NCBI GenBank assembly: GCA_910584525.1
Contig: CAJUAT010000003.1
Span: forward strand, 1-64,000
Length of the DNA: 64,000 bases
Direction: 5' to 3'
From: an uncultured Muribaculaceae bacterium
GTDB lineage: Bacteria; Bacteroidota; Bacteroidia; Bacteroidales; Muribaculaceae
The position numbers and the translations under genes are program-made. Position 1 is the first letter of the stretch, and each line of letters starts with the position of its first letter. Positions 24,622 through 34,526 of the stretch are shown here, piece after piece. Under the pieces are notes generated by a model, which made no database searches, was not told where the DNA came from, and saw only the letters and a list, made by a program, of their open reading frames with translations.

Positions 24622-25800
24622 ATGGAAGCAAATGAAGTAAGAAGGAAAATGATGGCCTTGTGGAAAGAGACATTCCACGACAGCGAAGAGTATATCGAGA
24701 TGCTTTTTGCGCGATATTTCAATCCGGAACTTGTGGAATATGAAGCCAACGGGCTCGAGATTGTCGCGGCAATGCTCGGCATACCATATGAGTTCGGCGG
24801 AGAACAGAGCCGCATCAAAGGATTGTATCTGTGCGGACTCGCCACCAAACAGAAGATGCGTGGCCAGGGAATCATGACCCGCCTTCTTGAACGCATGAAT
24901 GAGAAGGCAAAGAAAAAAGGGTGTTGTTTTACCTTTTTGATACCGGAAACAGAACTGTTAGTGCGATATTATTCCCATCGAGGATATGTCAGCGCCTTCT
25001 ACAGGAGCGAAAAAAACTATACGTCGGTACATGATTTTGCCGCCGAATACGAGGTTCTTCTCGAAGCGCAGAAGGGGAATGTGGCCGACCTGAAACGCAG
25101 ATATTTCGCGTCGCTGTCGGGCTACCGGCTCGATGACTCCACTGCACCTGCTGTCGCAGACGCCATAATAGCATTGATGGTAGCCGACGAGATGCAGCAA
25201 TGCGATCTCGAAGTGCTGCATAATCTCGACGACATACATACCATTATCAAAGAGAACAGGATAAGCAGCGGACATATCTATTATACCGCCAACAGTCAGG
25301 GCACGGTTACTGCCGTTGCCTTCACCACTCTGGTCGAGAGAAGCCGCGTTCATGTGGAACGGATTTATTCGGCCGACCTGTGCAGTACGTACCGGCTGCT
25401 CGATTATATAAAGCGAACGGAGGCGGATGCCGGCATAAGGGTATATTGCAAGCCGAAAGATTCGGAGTACAAAGTGTTGTCGAAAGTACATGGCATGGCC
25501 CGACTTTTGAATCTTGACGAGATTTTGAAATTTCAGGCCGAGGGGCATGGCGATCTGAAATATTCGATTCTCGTGAACGGCCTCAAAGAGGGGGAGATAG
25601 AGCGCTTCGACATCCGTGGCGGCAACGTGAAGCATCGTTCCATACCTTTCGACTCCGAAGAATATGATCCGTCGAAAACTGTGATAAGTCTTCGCGATGT
25701 GAGCTGCGTTCTTTTCCGCCGACCCGACAAAGGCTCGCTGATTACGGAGGCATTCGGTATGCCCAGCCTTAACGGCTATATATCCCTGATGCTTGATTAG
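24622..25800 (+). CDS. GNAT-family N-acetyltransferase, Eis-like architecture
   Basis: 392 aa. The N-terminal GNAT domain carries the acetyl-CoA motif LCGLATKQKMRGQGIMTRLL (about residues 73-92) and YYSHRGYVSAF. A second GNAT-like domain occupies the middle, and the C-terminal 100 residues resemble the SCP2-like dimerisation domain of Eis-type enzymes. Eis relatives acetylate amines, including aminoglycosides, but most environmental homologues have no known substrate, and resistance should not be assumed. Single-gene unit with a divergent promoter and its own terminator. Confidence 0.8.
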   Translation: MEANEVRRKMMALWKETFHDSEEYIEMLFARYFNPELVEYEANGLEIVAAMLGIPYEFGGEQSRIKGLYLCGLATKQKMRGQGIMTRLLERMNEKAKKKGCCFTFLIPETELLVRYYSHRGYVSAFYRSEKNYTSVHDFAAEYEVLLEAQKGNVADLKRRYFASLSGYRLDDSTAPAVADAIIALMVADEMQQCDLEVLHNLDDIHTIIKENRISSGHIYYTANSQGTVTAVAFTTLVERSRVHVERIYSADLCSTYRLLDYIKRTEADAGIRVYCKPKDSEYKVLSKVHGMARLLNLDEILKFQAEGHGDLKYSILVNGLKEGEIERFDIRGGNVKHRSIPFDSEEYDPSKTVISLRDVSCVLFRRPDKGSLITEAFGMPSLNGYISLMLD

Positions 25801-25876
25801 GGGAGCCCTTTCATCAACGCATAATCTCTCATAATTATCAAGGGAGATACCTCTCATAATTGTCAAAACTATCCGA

Positions 25877-25904
25877 TGGCGCCTTTAACAGGGCGCTATT
25901 TTTG
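25877..25904 (+). terminator. Terminator of the Eis-like gene
   Basis: TGGCGCC pairs with GGGCGCTA (allowing one G:T pair) around a short loop and is followed by TTTTTG. Confidence 0.65.
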
Positions 25905-26637
25905 TTGTAACAGGCTGTATACAGATGTAAAATACTTAGATTGCAAATAAAAACAGCGTTTTTGTAAACCGTCTAAAGCCTTGAAAATCAGAGTGTCAAG
26001 TAATTTAGAATGTAAATTTAAGGCTTTGAGAATCTGATGGTGCTGTTGAGCAGTATAATCCTAAGGCAAATAGGGGAATCTGAGCTGAAAATAGAGAATC
26101 AAGAGGAGAATGCCCGGATTTTGGTTCTGGATGGAGAAATGGAGTAAAATTTAAATTGGTCAAATTGGAACATTTTCAAAACTGCAGAACCGGCCAATTT
26201 TCTAATTTACATATACAAACAGTAAAATTCAAATAATCAAATGCAAAGATGAGAATCTGCAAACAATATTATTTACAAAATCAAATCAGTAATAATCAAT
26301 AGACATATGGGAATATCACATACCGAATGGGAATTTGCATTTACAAACGCACATAATCTGTTTGAAATCATAATTAACATACATTAATATACCGCATAAT
26401 GGATTGATAATCAATGAAATACATGAAATAATTAATGTATATAGTAAAATATTGGCCAAATATGGGCCGGATAGCAGTCAATGTGACTCTTGTAAAACAT
26501 AACACATTGAATACTATTATTATATAGTATTATATCTTCAACGCTCTTTAACTATTCGAAGTTTCGTCTGTAAAGCCGGATTAAGCCCTAATTGCACTGT
26601 TTACAAATACATAATTTTTAAAATGTGAATTTAATAT
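25905..26637. other. AT-rich gene-free region with an array of TGTAAA/TTTACA sites
   Basis: About 730 bp with no convincing ORF on either strand. TGTAAA or its complement TTTACA occurs at 25926, 25963, 26011, 26206, 26272, 26340, 26491, 26569 and 26600, with a tenth at 26667 overlapping the -7 element of the following XRE regulator. TTTGTAAACCG is repeated exactly at 25962 and 26666. By base composition only one or two such hexamers would be expected. No DnaA boxes were seen. Confidence 0.6.
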
Positions 26638-26668
26638 TTTGTGGTTTGCAAAAATAATATTACCTTTG
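26638..26668 (+). promoter_or_regulatory. Promoter of the XRE regulator with overlapping operator-like site
   Basis: TTTG at 26638-26641, a 19 bp spacer and TACCTTTG at 26661-26668. TTTGTAAACCG starts within the -7 element, so a protein bound there would block transcription. Confidence 0.65.
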
Positions 26669-26698
26669 TAAACCGATTCACAAAACTAAAATCACGAT

Positions 26699-27244
26699 AT
26701 GGATACCGATAATGTCGCAATTCGTCTAAAAGGCTTCATACAGTCGCAGGGGCTTACTAACTCGCAGTTTGCCGACAATTGCGGCATCCCCCGCCCGAGT
26801 CTTTCTCAGCTATTGGGTGGACGTAACAAGAAAATTAGTGATGTAATTGTGGGACAGATCCATAAGGCATATCCTGAGCTGTCGGTTCTATGGCTGATGT
26901 TTGGAGAAGGCAAGATGATGGTCGACAACCGGGAGCCGGAGGTTCCGAAGCCTCAGGCGGATAGAAATATTGGTCAGGAAGGGATAATGTCACCCGATTT
27001 GTTTGCTGACGATGCGGAATTGCTGAATAATGAGTCGGACGCGGAAAATTACAGAAATGTCAAGCCGTTAAATATGCCGCAACAAACCATTAAACAGCCT
27101 GACATTCAGGCAGAAAGCGTCAATAAAAAAACGATGGAACTGATGCAGCAAATAGAGAAAATGAAGAAAAATCCGCGAAAAGTGTCCCAAATCACCATTT
27201 ATTACGATGATTCCACGTTTGAGACCTTCTATCCCAAGCGCTAA
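26699..27244 (+). CDS. XRE/bacteriophage-repressor-like HTH regulator
   Basis: 181 aa. The N-terminal HTH is at residues 1-70 (LTNSQFADNCGIPRPSLSQLLGG is the helix-turn-helix). A long polar linker rich in N, D, P and Q follows, then a C-terminal strand-forming segment with YYDDSTFETFYP. It resembles single-domain regulators widespread in Bacteroidales rather than an S24-peptidase LexA/CI repressor, because no Ser-Lys protease dyad is visible. Its promoter lies at the end of a 0.9 kb AT-rich stretch with many TGTAAA sites, suggesting autoregulation. Convergent with rarA, 24 bp apart. Confidence 0.8.
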   Translation: MDTDNVAIRLKGFIQSQGLTNSQFADNCGIPRPSLSQLLGGRNKKISDVIVGQIHKAYPELSVLWLMFGEGKMMVDNREPEVPKPQADRNIGQEGIMSPDLFADDAELLNNESDAENYRNVKPLNMPQQTIKQPDIQAESVNKKTMELMQQIEKMKKNPRKVSQITIYYDDSTFETFYPKR

Positions 27245-27268
27245 ATCCGTCGGCAGCATTTGATGATG

Positions 27269-28561
27269 TTACGAGCTGTGTGTGGCGTCACCAGCCGCCA
27301 CAGCCTTTCTTGTCATCCTTGCTTCGGCGGCATTGTTGCCGGGTGTCCAGAAGCGAGTATCGGCAAGAGCGTCGGGGAGATACTGTTGCTGCACGAAATT
27401 GCCGGGGTAATCATGAGGATACTTATAGCCGGCAGCATATCCGAGGTCGGCCATCAGCTTTGTAGGCGCGTTTCTAAGGTGGAGAGGCACGGGCAGGTTG
27501 CCGGTGCTGTTCACGGTAGATTCAGCATTGTTGATAGCCATGTATGCTGAATTGCTTTTGGGAGAGGTTGCAAGATATATGGCGCATTCGGAGAGGATTA
27601 TACGGCTTTCGGGCCATCCTATTTTGTTGACGGCTTCGAAAGTGGCGTTAGCGAGGAGCAGCGCGTTAGGGTTTGCGAGGCCTATGTCTTCAGCGGCGAG
27701 AATCATCAGACGGCGGGCAATGAATGCCGGGTCTTCGCCGGCGGTGGTCATACGGGCAAGCCAGTATACGGCAGCCTGAGGGTCAGAGCCGCGTACCGAT
27801 TTTATGAAGGCGGATATTATGTCGTAATGCATCTCGCCATTGCGGTCGTAGGCCAACGGATTCTGTTGAAGCCTGTCGGTCACGATGTCATCGTTGATTA
27901 CCACCGTTTCGCCGTCGGGTGTTGACTGCTCTATGAGATCGATGATGTTCAATAGTTTGCGGGCATCGCCACCGGAGAAAAGGAAGAGAGCCTGCTTCTG
28001 GCGGATGTCGAACTTACGTGCGACGAGAATCGGATCTTTGGCCAAAGCACGGTCAAGAAGTTGCTGCAGGGCATTCTCGTCGAGGGATTTGAGAGTATAT
28101 ACTTGAGCGCGCGACAGAAGAGGACGTATCACCTCAAACGATGGATTCTCCGTGGTGGCGCCTATAAGCGTGACAGTACCGTTCTCCACGGCGCCAAGTA
28201 GAGAATCCTGCTGCGACTTGTTGAAGCGGTGTATCTCGTCGATGAAGAGGATAGGTCGTCCTTTCACGAACATGCTGTTGGCATCGGCGCGGCATCTGTC
28301 GAGAATCTCGCGGACATCCTTGACGCCGGAGGTCACAGCCGAGAGCGTATAGAAAGGCACGTCGGTCATGGCGGCCACTATACGGGCGAGCGTAGTCTTG
28401 CCCACCCCGGGAGGACCCCAGAGTATGAACGACGTGACCCGGCCAGAGTCGATCATCTGACGGATCACCCCGTTGGGTCCCACAAGATGTTCCTGACCGA
28501 TATAATCGTCGAGAGAGGTAGGACGCAGGCGCTCTGCTAACGGTATGTTGGCGCTATTCAT
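27269..28561 (-). CDS. rarA: Replication-associated recombination protein A
   Basis: 430 aa AAA+ ATPase of the MgsA/WRNIP1 family, acting at stalled forks. Walker A WGPPGVGKTT is near residues 48-57, Walker B with sensor follows in LFIDEIHRFNK, and the C-terminal tetramerisation domain includes EDIGLANPNALLLA and the family-typical HLRNAPTKLM. It starts 4 nt after the HAD phosphatase stop, so the two form an operon. Confidence 0.95.
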   Translation of the reverse strand: MNSANIPLAERLRPTSLDDYIGQEHLVGPNGVIRQMIDSGRVTSFILWGPPGVGKTTLARIVAAMTDVPFYTLSAVTSGVKDVREILDRCRADANSMFVKGRPILFIDEIHRFNKSQQDSLLGAVENGTVTLIGATTENPSFEVIRPLLSRAQVYTLKSLDENALQQLLDRALAKDPILVARKFDIRQKQALFLFSGGDARKLLNIIDLIEQSTPDGETVVINDDIVTDRLQQNPLAYDRNGEMHYDIISAFIKSVRGSDPQAAVYWLARMTTAGEDPAFIARRLMILAAEDIGLANPNALLLANATFEAVNKIGWPESRIILSECAIYLATSPKSNSAYMAINNAESTVNSTGNLPVPLHLRNAPTKLMADLGYAAGYKYPHDYPGNFVQQQYLPDALADTRFWTPGNNAAEARMTRKAVAAGDATHSS

Positions 28562-28565
28562 ATAC

Positions 28566-29228
28566 TTATATCTCTCTTATCTCTAAAACGTTAATGAGGC
28601 GGTCAATGTTGAAGTCAAGGAGGGTATCCACCACCATGTCGGCATCATTCCGGAGGATATCGGCGTCAAGCGTACCGGCCACGGCCATCACAAAGGCGCC
28701 CGCGTTCTTACCGGCCAAGACTCCCTGTGCGGAGTCCTCGAACACCGCGCAGCGTGCCGCCGGTACACCCGCAAGCCTGGCGCCCAGAAGATAACCCTCC
28801 GGGTCAGGCTTCGATCGATGCACCATGTCGGCCGTCACGATATGGGTGAAATATTCCTTGAGTTCGGGATGCTGTTGCCAGAGGTGCGACATCTTTTCAT
28901 TGTTGCTGCTGGTGACCATCACGGCTGGAACATTGCGGTTGTGAAGACTCTGGAGCAACTCCGTCACTCCAGGCTTTATGTCGTAACGCATGGTACGTTC
29001 TGCCTCGTCAAGAGCAGCCACGATATCCTGATGATGCTCGGGAGGAAAATAACGCCCGAGAATCTCGTGGAGAGTGGTGCCTTTTATCACCAGAGCGAAA
29101 TCCTTCACCCCGGTAGGATAAACCTGGTCAATATGACTCCAGAAACGTGTATACTCCCTTTCGCTGTCAACGAGCACACCGTCAAGGTCAAACAATGCCG
29201 CTACATCGGCTTCTTCATATGATTGCAT
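28566..29228 (-). CDS. HAD-superfamily phosphatase/phosphoglucomutase-like
   Basis: 220 aa. HAD motif I is LFDLDGVLVDSE (about residues 12-23), motif II VTSSNN, motif III with KPDPEGYL, and motif IV FEDSAQGV. An alpha-helical cap sits after motif I. The layout fits subfamily IA beta-phosphoglucomutase or sugar-phosphate phosphatases; the substrate cannot be read from sequence. Co-transcribed with rarA. No clear promoter was found in the 210 bp upstream. Confidence 0.88.
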   Translation of the reverse strand: MQSYEEADVAALFDLDGVLVDSEREYTRFWSHIDQVYPTGVKDFALVIKGTTLHEILGRYFPPEHHQDIVAALDEAERTMRYDIKPGVTELLQSLHNRNVPAVMVTSSNNEKMSHLWQQHPELKEYFTHIVTADMVHRSKPDPEGYLLGARLAGVPAARCAVFEDSAQGVLAGKNAGAFVMAVAGTLDADILRNDADMVVDTLLDFNIDRLINVLEIREI

Positions 29229-29438
29229 ATATTATTAACGATGCCAGACCCGTTATAGTGAGCCTCTTTTTCCCATAAATCATGCTGCAGACAGGGTGTG
29301 GGAAATATTTTCCTAAAAAATGGGGGTAAAATTTGGAAATGTATCCTTAATGATATTAAATTCGCAGTGCCAAATCAAAGGGCACCTTTTGACGGTGGCA
29401 TTTTCAGATTACGGTAAACGTTTTTTTGAAATCGAGAC

Positions 29439-29999
29439 ATGGTATATAGATTCAAATTGATAAGTGACGAGTCGAGCAGCTTCATGCGCGAGATAGAGGC
29501 TGATTCAGAGAATACGTTTCTGCAGCTGCGCAACTGCATTCTTGAAAGTGTAGATTATACCAAGGATGAGCTTGACTCCTTCTTTTTGTGCAACGACGAT
29601 TGGGAGCTTGAGGAAGAGATAACCCTTGAGGATATGGGTAATTCGAGTTCCGACCGTGACCAGTGGCTGATGGAGAATACTCCATTGAACGAGCTTGTGG
29701 AAGATGAAGGCCAGAAGCTCACATTCGAGTTTGACTATCTCAACGAGCGCAGTTTCTTCATGGAGCTTAAGGAAATCATACCTGGGCGCAGTCTTGTGGA
29801 GCCTGTATGTACGCTGATGAAAGGTAAGGCTCCCAAGCAGTTCAAAGAGTTTGACGAGACGGAACGACCCGTGGCCGGTGTCCGCACCGTGGGCGCCTCG
29901 GAGGTGGATGTCGACGGCATGGACCTCAATTCATTCGACAGTACCGACTTCGACAATGACGAACTGAGCTCCGGCTTCGACATCCTCGACATGAACTGA
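29439..29999 (+). CDS. Acidic PRiA4-ORF3-like protein
   Basis: 186 aa, strongly acidic. The first 110 residues (YRFKLISDESSSFMREIEA, then LEEEITLEDMG and LTFEFDYLNER) match the pattern of plasmid pRiA4b ORF3-like proteins (PF07929), which are common stand-alone genes in Bacteroidales. The C-terminal tail is rich in Asp and Ser and probably disordered. Function unknown. Convergent with the 113 aa hypothetical gene across a strong terminator. Confidence 0.75.
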   Translation: MVYRFKLISDESSSFMREIEADSENTFLQLRNCILESVDYTKDELDSFFLCNDDWELEEEITLEDMGNSSSDRDQWLMENTPLNELVEDEGQKLTFEFDYLNERSFFMELKEIIPGRSLVEPVCTLMKGKAPKQFKEFDETERPVAGVRTVGASEVDVDGMDLNSFDSTDFDNDELSSGFDILDMN

Positions 30000-30062
30000 C
30001 CCCAGGCTTCTTCAATGCCGAACAGAGCCTCGGCTTACCCGACAGTTTTAAGAATCATCATA

Positions 30063-30097
30063 ACAACAAAGCAGCCTCGAAGGCTGCTTTATTGTTA
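30063..30097. terminator. Bidirectional terminator
   Basis: AACAA-CAAAGCAGCCT pairs with AGGCTGCTTTATTGTT around a minimal loop, between convergent genes. Confidence 0.8.
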
Positions 30098-30120
30098 TCC
30101 AGTTAATCTTTGATCTTTTA

Positions 30121-30462
30121 TCACTTATCACTCCTGAATAGTTTTGCCAAAAATCCTTGCGAATCCGGCTTGAAATTCACATTGAGATTCGAATCGTGTT
30201 TGCTGAAGAAGAGGATATGGTCGTGGAAAACAAAAGCCACGTTCCTGTCGAATTCAAGTATGGCAGTAAGACCGCGGATTAAAAAACGTTTGAAGGGATT
30301 GCAGTCGTCAAGATCTTCCACCACAATCTCCATATCGTCGGCCACAAGATTATGATGAGGCTTCAGCAGATCGATGAAATATTGCAGATTAAGCTCCTCC
30401 CGATGTTTGGGCGGCTTGTTGTAGTTCTTATATATTTCCTTAATGACGCTTTCTGTAATCAT
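30121..30462 (-). CDS. Conserved hypothetical protein
   Basis: 113 aa soluble protein starting MITESVIKEIYKNYN. It mixes helical and strand segments (NLVADDMEIVVEDLDDCNPF, then VAFVFHDHILFF). No membrane segment, signal or metal-binding cluster was recognised. The spacing of acidic residues suggests a small alpha/beta fold. It is probably a lone gene with its own unseen promoter. Function not recognised. Confidence 0.65.
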   Translation of the reverse strand: MITESVIKEIYKNYNKPPKHREELNLQYFIDLLKPHHNLVADDMEIVVEDLDDCNPFKRFLIRGLTAILEFDRNVAFVFHDHILFFSKHDSNLNVNFKPDSQGFLAKLFRSDK

Positions 30463-30544
30463 GAGTCAGTTGACGCTGAGAGCGCTCTGATGATGCCCTC
30501 CATAAATATAAACATCGTGGGGATTGAGGAGGTTCATATATAAA

Positions 30545-30556
30545 TCGTTTAAACGA
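30545..30556. repeat. Perfect 12 bp palindrome TCGTTTAAACGA
   Basis: It lies in the 174 bp between the hypothetical gene and the mmdB terminator, with the palindromic match extending partly outward (AAATCGTTTAAACGACTT). It could be a protein-binding site; nothing else is seen in this gap. Confidence 0.4.
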
Positions 30557-30577
30557 CTTTCTGATTATGAATTAATA

Positions 30578-30612
30578 CGGCGGGGATATATTTCATCAAT
30601 ATATCCCCGCCG
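30578..30612 (-). terminator. Terminator of the methylmalonyl-CoA decarboxylase operon
   Basis: CGGCGGGGATATAT pairs with ATATATCCCCGCCG around a 7 nt loop; A/T-rich sequence follows on the minus strand. Confidence 0.75.
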
Positions 30613-30636
30613 AGAATTGATATCGTAGGGATAGTG

Positions 30637-31806
30637 TCAGCCGAGGAAGCTGAGGAGCACACCGGCAGCCACGGCAGAACCGATCACGCCGGCCACGTTG
30701 GGACCCATGGCGTGCATGAGCAGATAGTTGCCGGGATCGTATTCGAGACCGAGGTTGTTGGAGATTCTGGCGGCCATGGGCACAGCCGACACGCCGGCGT
30801 TGCCGATGAGCGGGTTGATTTTTTTATTGGGCTTGAGAATCAGGTTGAAGGCCTTCACGGCGAGAACGCCGGCGCACGACGCCATGATGAAGGCGCAGAA
30901 GCCGAGTCCGAAAATCAGAAGCGTGTCGACCGAAAGGAACTTGTCGCCCTGTGTGGAGGCACCCACCGTGAGACCCAGAAGAATGGTCACGATGTCGGTC
31001 ATGGCGTTGCTGGCGGTCTTGGCAAGGCGCGAGGTCACACCGCTTTCTCTCAGAAGGTTGCCGAAGAAAAGCATGCCGAGCAACGGAATGCCCGAGGGAA
31101 CCACGAAGCAGGTGAGCAGCAGACCCACCACCGGGAACACTATCTTCTCGTTCTGGCTCACCACTCGGGCCGGCTTCATCTTTATGGTGCGTTCCTTCTG
31201 ATTGGTGAGCATCCTCATGATTGGAGGCTGGATGAGAGGAATGAGCGCCATGTATGAATAAGCCGAAACCGCCACTGCACCGAGGAGCGCCGGGTTGAGC
31301 TTGGAGGTGGTGAATATGGCCGTCGGGCCGTCGGCACCGCCGATTATGGCCACGCAGCCTGCGCTCAGAGGATCAAAACCGCAGAGAAGCGCCAGCATAT
31401 AGGCTCCGAAGATGCCGAACTGCGCCGCTCCGCCGATAATCATGAGCTTGGGATTGGCAAGGAGCGCCGAGAAATCTGTCATCGCTCCGATGCCTAAGAA
31501 TATCAATGGGGGATACCATCCCTTCTCCACACCATTATAGAGGATGTTCAGCACCGAGCCTGGCTCGTAGATGCCTATCTCCATACCCGGCTGGAATGGG
31601 ATGTTGCCTATCAGCATACCGAAGCCTATAGGCACCAGCAACAGGGGTTCGAAGTTTTTCTTTATGGCCAGCCATACGAAGAACATGCCGATACCGAGCA
31701 TCACCAGATTGGTCCACGAGCAATTGTAGAAGCCCGTGAATTTCCAGAAGTCGGCAACGGTCTGTTGCATGAACTCGCCGAAAGAATATGAATCGAGTAA
31801 CAACAT
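30637..31806 (-). CDS. mmdB: Na+-translocating decarboxylase beta subunit
   Basis: 389 aa from ATG 31806, preceded by AAGG; a longer reading from 31824 would overlap the carrier gene stop. Polytopic membrane protein with 9-11 helices, including the conserved re-entrant motif [15 protein letters not shown]. It decarboxylates the carboxybiotin held on the carrier protein and couples this to Na+ export. The order mce, mmdA, oadG-like, biotin carrier, beta subunit identifies the substrate as methylmalonyl-CoA rather than oxaloacetate or glutaconyl-CoA. Confidence 0.93.
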   Translation of the reverse strand: MLLLDSYSFGEFMQQTVADFWKFTGFYNCSWTNLVMLGIGMFFVWLAIKKNFEPLLLVPIGFGMLIGNIPFQPGMEIGIYEPGSVLNILYNGVEKGWYPPLIFLGIGAMTDFSALLANPKLMIIGGAAQFGIFGAYMLALLCGFDPLSAGCVAIIGGADGPTAIFTTSKLNPALLGAVAVSAYSYMALIPLIQPPIMRMLTNQKERTIKMKPARVVSQNEKIVFPVVGLLLTCFVVPSGIPLLGMLFFGNLLRESGVTSRLAKTASNAMTDIVTILLGLTVGASTQGDKFLSVDTLLIFGLGFCAFIMASCAGVLAVKAFNLILKPNKKINPLIGNAGVSAVPMAARISNNLGLEYDPGNYLLMHAMGPNVAGVIGSAVAAGVLLSFLG

Positions 31807-31816
31807 AACCTTGCGA

Positions 31817-32272
31817 CTATTCAAGGATTATAATATCGGCGCCTTCGAGGAGGGCATCGCCGGGAGCGGCGCATATCTTGGCCACCTTGCCGGCCTTGTC
31901 GGCACGGATGTCGTTTTCCATCTTCATGGCTTCAAGCACGGCCACCTTGTCGCCGACCTTCACCATGTCGCCAACGGCCACGTCGATGCTCATCACGGTG
32001 CCGGGCAGAGGGCATTTGATGGCGCCGGCCTGTCCGCCGGTGGCCACAGGTGCCGGTTTCGTAGCCGTCGCGGCCACCTTCTCTACTATCTTGTCGCCAT
32101 GGTTGGTCTTGCCGCTCTGTGTCAGAGCCGGCTTCTGCTTCTGTTTGGCAGGACGGTCAAGCTCCACCTTGTAGGGTACGCCGTTTACTTCAACCGTGGC
32201 CTCATTGTCGACGATGTCGCCCACGCCTACGGTGAATTTCAGACCATTGATCTTATATTTGTATTCTTTCAT
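31817..32272 (-). CDS. mmdC: Biotin carrier protein of the decarboxylase pump
   Basis: 151 aa. A short N-terminal domain and an Ala/Pro/Lys linker (about residues 70-85) precede a biotinyl domain. The biotinylation motif EAMKM is near residues 114-118, with the lysine carrying biotin; [16 protein letters not shown] is the preceding hairpin. It shuttles the carboxyl group from MmdA to the membrane subunit. Ten nt before mmdB. Confidence 0.93.
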   Translation of the reverse strand: MKEYKYKINGLKFTVGVGDIVDNEATVEVNGVPYKVELDRPAKQKQKPALTQSGKTNHGDKIVEKVAATATKPAPVATGGQAGAIKCPLPGTVMSIDVAVGDMVKVGDKVAVLEAMKMENDIRADKAGKVAKICAAPGDALLEGADIIILE

Positions 32273-32295
32273 TATTGTAATTATAAAGGAGGGGG

Positions 32296-32907
32296 TTATT
32301 TGAGTTTGCGGTGGTGAGCCTCGTTGCGGTTGTCGAGCTGGGGGATTACGCGGAGGTTGTAGATCTTGGAGTTCCAGGGGCTGTAGGCCTTTCTCATCCT
32401 GCGGATAGTGAGGATGGTGTCCTCCATGTCGTGACCCTGTCCCATGTGTTCGGCGAGAGCCATTGAGATGGCGGCAATAACCTCGCCGCTGTCGGATTCG
32501 TCATGATGGTCCTCGGCGGTATCGTCGGTCACGCCGTGAGCCTCGCGTTTCTTGCGGGAGTGTATGGCGGTGGTCACTTTGCCGAAGCCCAGGAAGAGAA
32601 GGCTCAGGATAATCAGCGCCGCCAGCACTATGCACATCGCTATGATGGTGATGGCGCCCCCGTACTTGTCGTTTTCGGCAGCGTTCCGGGCTTTCTCGGC
32701 CTGTATGGCTTTGCGTGTCGACTCGCTTTCCTGGACGGTGTTGACCTCAGTGGAATTGACCCATTCGCCTTCCACGTTGGTCTGCTCGCCCTGCCGCGAC
32801 ACCTCCGTATACTCGCTCTGCGGGGTGACGGTCACGGCCGCCGCCGCGCTCAACGGTAGACTCAGCGCTATGGCCAGTACAAGTCTGCTTACGGTTTTCT
32901 TTAACAT
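32296..32907 (-). CDS. OadG-like accessory subunit of the decarboxylase
   Basis: 203 aa. A signal-like hydrophobic N-terminus (residues 8-24, ending SAAAA) is followed by a polar periplasmic segment of about 60 residues, then one strong transmembrane helix (about 85-108, ITIIAMCIVLAALIILSLLF) and a His/Asp-rich cytosolic tail. Decarboxylase gamma/delta subunits are small single-helix proteins that hold the soluble and membrane subunits together, often through a metal-binding tail. The extra N-terminal part is typical of Bacteroidales versions. Confidence 0.8.
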   Translation of the reverse strand: MLKKTVSRLVLAIALSLPLSAAAAVTVTPQSEYTEVSRQGEQTNVEGEWVNSTEVNTVQESESTRKAIQAEKARNAAENDKYGGAITIIAMCIVLAALIILSLLFLGFGKVTTAIHSRKKREAHGVTDDTAEDHHDESDSGEVIAAISMALAEHMGQGHDMEDTILTIRRMRKAYSPWNSKIYNLRVIPQLDNRNEAHHRKLK

Positions 32908-32929
32908 TTTATTTATCGCTTATAACACC

Positions 32930-32959
32930 CCGGGGATACCTCTCGAAAGGTATCCCCGG
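32930..32959 (-). promoter_or_regulatory. Strong hairpin between mmdA and the oadG-like gene
   Basis: CCGGGGATACCT pairs with AGGTATCCCCGG around a 6 nt loop inside the operon. No T-run follows on the minus strand, so RNA stabilisation or processing is more likely than full termination. Confidence 0.6.
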
Positions 32960-32972
32960 AGATCGGTTGGGA

Positions 32973-34526
32973 TTACAAGGGGATGTTGCCGTGTTTCTTG
33001 GCGGGGTTCGTCAGCTTCTTGGTAGCGAGCATGTTGAGAGCCTTGATAACGCGGAAACGGGTGTTGCGCGGTTCGATCACATCATCGATGTAGCCGTACT
33101 TGGCAGCCTGGTAAGGATTGGCGAAGAGGTCGCGGTATTCTTCCTCCTTTGCTTTGATGAAAGCTGCGGGGTCGTCGGAAGCCTTTGCATCCTTGGCATA
33201 GAGCACTCCCACGGCACCCTCGGCGCCCATCACGGCGATTTCGGCGCTGGGCCATGCATAGTTCATGTCGCCGCGAAGCTGCTTGCAGCTCATCACGATG
33301 TGGGAGCCGCCATAGCTCTTGCGCAGCGTCACCGTAACCTTGGGCACCGTTGCCTCGCCATAGGCGTAGAGCAGCTTGGCGCCGTGCAGGATCACGCCGT
33401 TGTATTCCTGGCCTGTGCCCGGCAGGAAGCCCGGCACATCTACCAATGTTACCAACGGAATGTTGAAGGCGTCGCAGAAGCGTACGAAACGTGCACCCTT
33501 GCGGCTGGCGTTGCTGTCGAGCACGCCGGCAAGCACCTTCGGCTGGTTGGCTACAACGCCTACGGCCTGGCCGTTGAAACGCGCGAAGCCTATGATGATG
33601 TTCTTGGCAAAGTCTTTCGACACCTCCAGGAACTCGCCGTTGTCGACGATGGCGCCGATCACCTCGTACATGTCGTAGCTGCGCTTCGGGTTGTCGGGGA
33701 TGATGTCGTTGAGCTTGTCTTCCAGGCGGTCAATCGGGTCGGTGCACTCCACAAGGGGAGTCTCCTCCAGATTGTTCTGGGGCATGTAGCTGAGGAGCTG
33801 ACGCACGAGTTCGAGAGTTTCCTCTTCGGTTTCAGCGGCGAAGTGTGTCACACCCGACTTTGTGGCGTGTACCGAAGCTCCGCCGAGAGCCTCCTGCGAC
33901 ACATCCTCGCCGGTAACGGTCTTGACCACCGACGGGCCTGTCAGGAACATGTAGCTCAGACCCTTGGTCATGATGGTGAAGTCGGTGAGGGCAGGGCTGT
34001 ATACGGCACCGCCGGCGCACGGACCCATGATGGCAGAAATCTGCGGAATCACGCCCGACGCCATGATGTTGCGCTGGAATATCTCCGAATAGCCGGCCAG
34101 GGCGTTGATACCCTCCTGTATGCGGGCGCCGCCCGAGTCGTTGAGGCCGATTACGGGTGCTCCCATCTTCATGGCCATGTCCATCACCTTGCATATCTTC
34201 AGCGACATGGTCTCCGACAGAGAGCCGCCGAATACGGTGAAGTCCTGTGCGAACACGTATACCAGACGACCCATGATGGTACCGAAACCGGTCACCACGC
34301 CGTCACCCAGGATATGTTTCTTGTCCTGGCCGAAATTGGTGCAGCGGTGTGTCACGAACATGTCGAGTTCCTCGAAGCTACCTTTGTCGAGGAGCATGTC
34401 GATGCGCTCGCGGGCCGTGTATTTGCCGCGGGCATGCTGTTTCTCTATGGCTTTCTCGCCGCCGCCGAGGCGTGTCTGAGCACGTTTCTCGATCAACTGG
34501 CCAATCTTCTCTTCCTGTTTGCTCAT
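32973..34526 (-). CDS. mmdA: Methylmalonyl-CoA decarboxylase alpha (carboxyltransferase) subunit
   Basis: 517 aa from the ATG giving [11 protein letters not shown]; a 17-codon extension lies in the intergenic hairpin and is unlikely. Carboxyltransferase of the crotonase superfamily with two fused halves: acyl-CoA half [13 protein letters not shown] and [16 protein letters not shown]; biotin half [17 protein letters not shown] and [15 protein letters not shown]. It moves the carboxyl group of methylmalonyl-CoA to biotin, giving propionyl-CoA. Preceded by mce (epimerase), so the pathway succinate, methylmalonyl-CoA, propionate is represented here. Confidence 0.93.
   Translation of the reverse strand: MSKQEEKIGQLIEKRAQTRLGGGEKAIEKQHARGKYTARERIDMLLDKGSFEELDMFVTHRCTNFGQDKKHILGDGVVTGFGTIMGRLVYVFAQDFTVFGGSLSETMSLKICKVMDMAMKMGAPVIGLNDSGGARIQEGINALAGYSEIFQRNIMASGVIPQISAIMGPCAGGAVYSPALTDFTIMTKGLSYMFLTGPSVVKTVTGEDVSQEALGGASVHATKSGVTHFAAETEEETLELVRQLLSYMPQNNLEETPLVECTDPIDRLEDKLNDIIPDNPKRSYDMYEVIGAIVDNGEFLEVSKDFAKNIIIGFARFNGQAVGVVANQPKVLAGVLDSNASRKGARFVRFCDAFNIPLVTLVDVPGFLPGTGQEYNGVILHGAKLLYAYGEATVPKVTVTLRKSYGGSHIVMSCKQLRGDMNYAWPSAEIAVMGAEGAVGVLYAKDAKASDDPAAFIKAKEEEYRDLFANPYQAAKYGYIDDVIEPRNTRFRVIKALNMLATKKLTNPAKKHGNIPL

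Noticed and set aside
24622..25800. Aminoglycoside-resistance enzyme based on Eis-like architecture
   Set aside because: The architecture is shared by many acetyltransferases of unknown substrate; no resistance-specific residues could be read.
25905..26637. Chromosomal replication origin
   Set aside because: AT-rich and gene-free, but no DnaA boxes (TTATNCACA) and no dnaA/dnaN neighbours were found.
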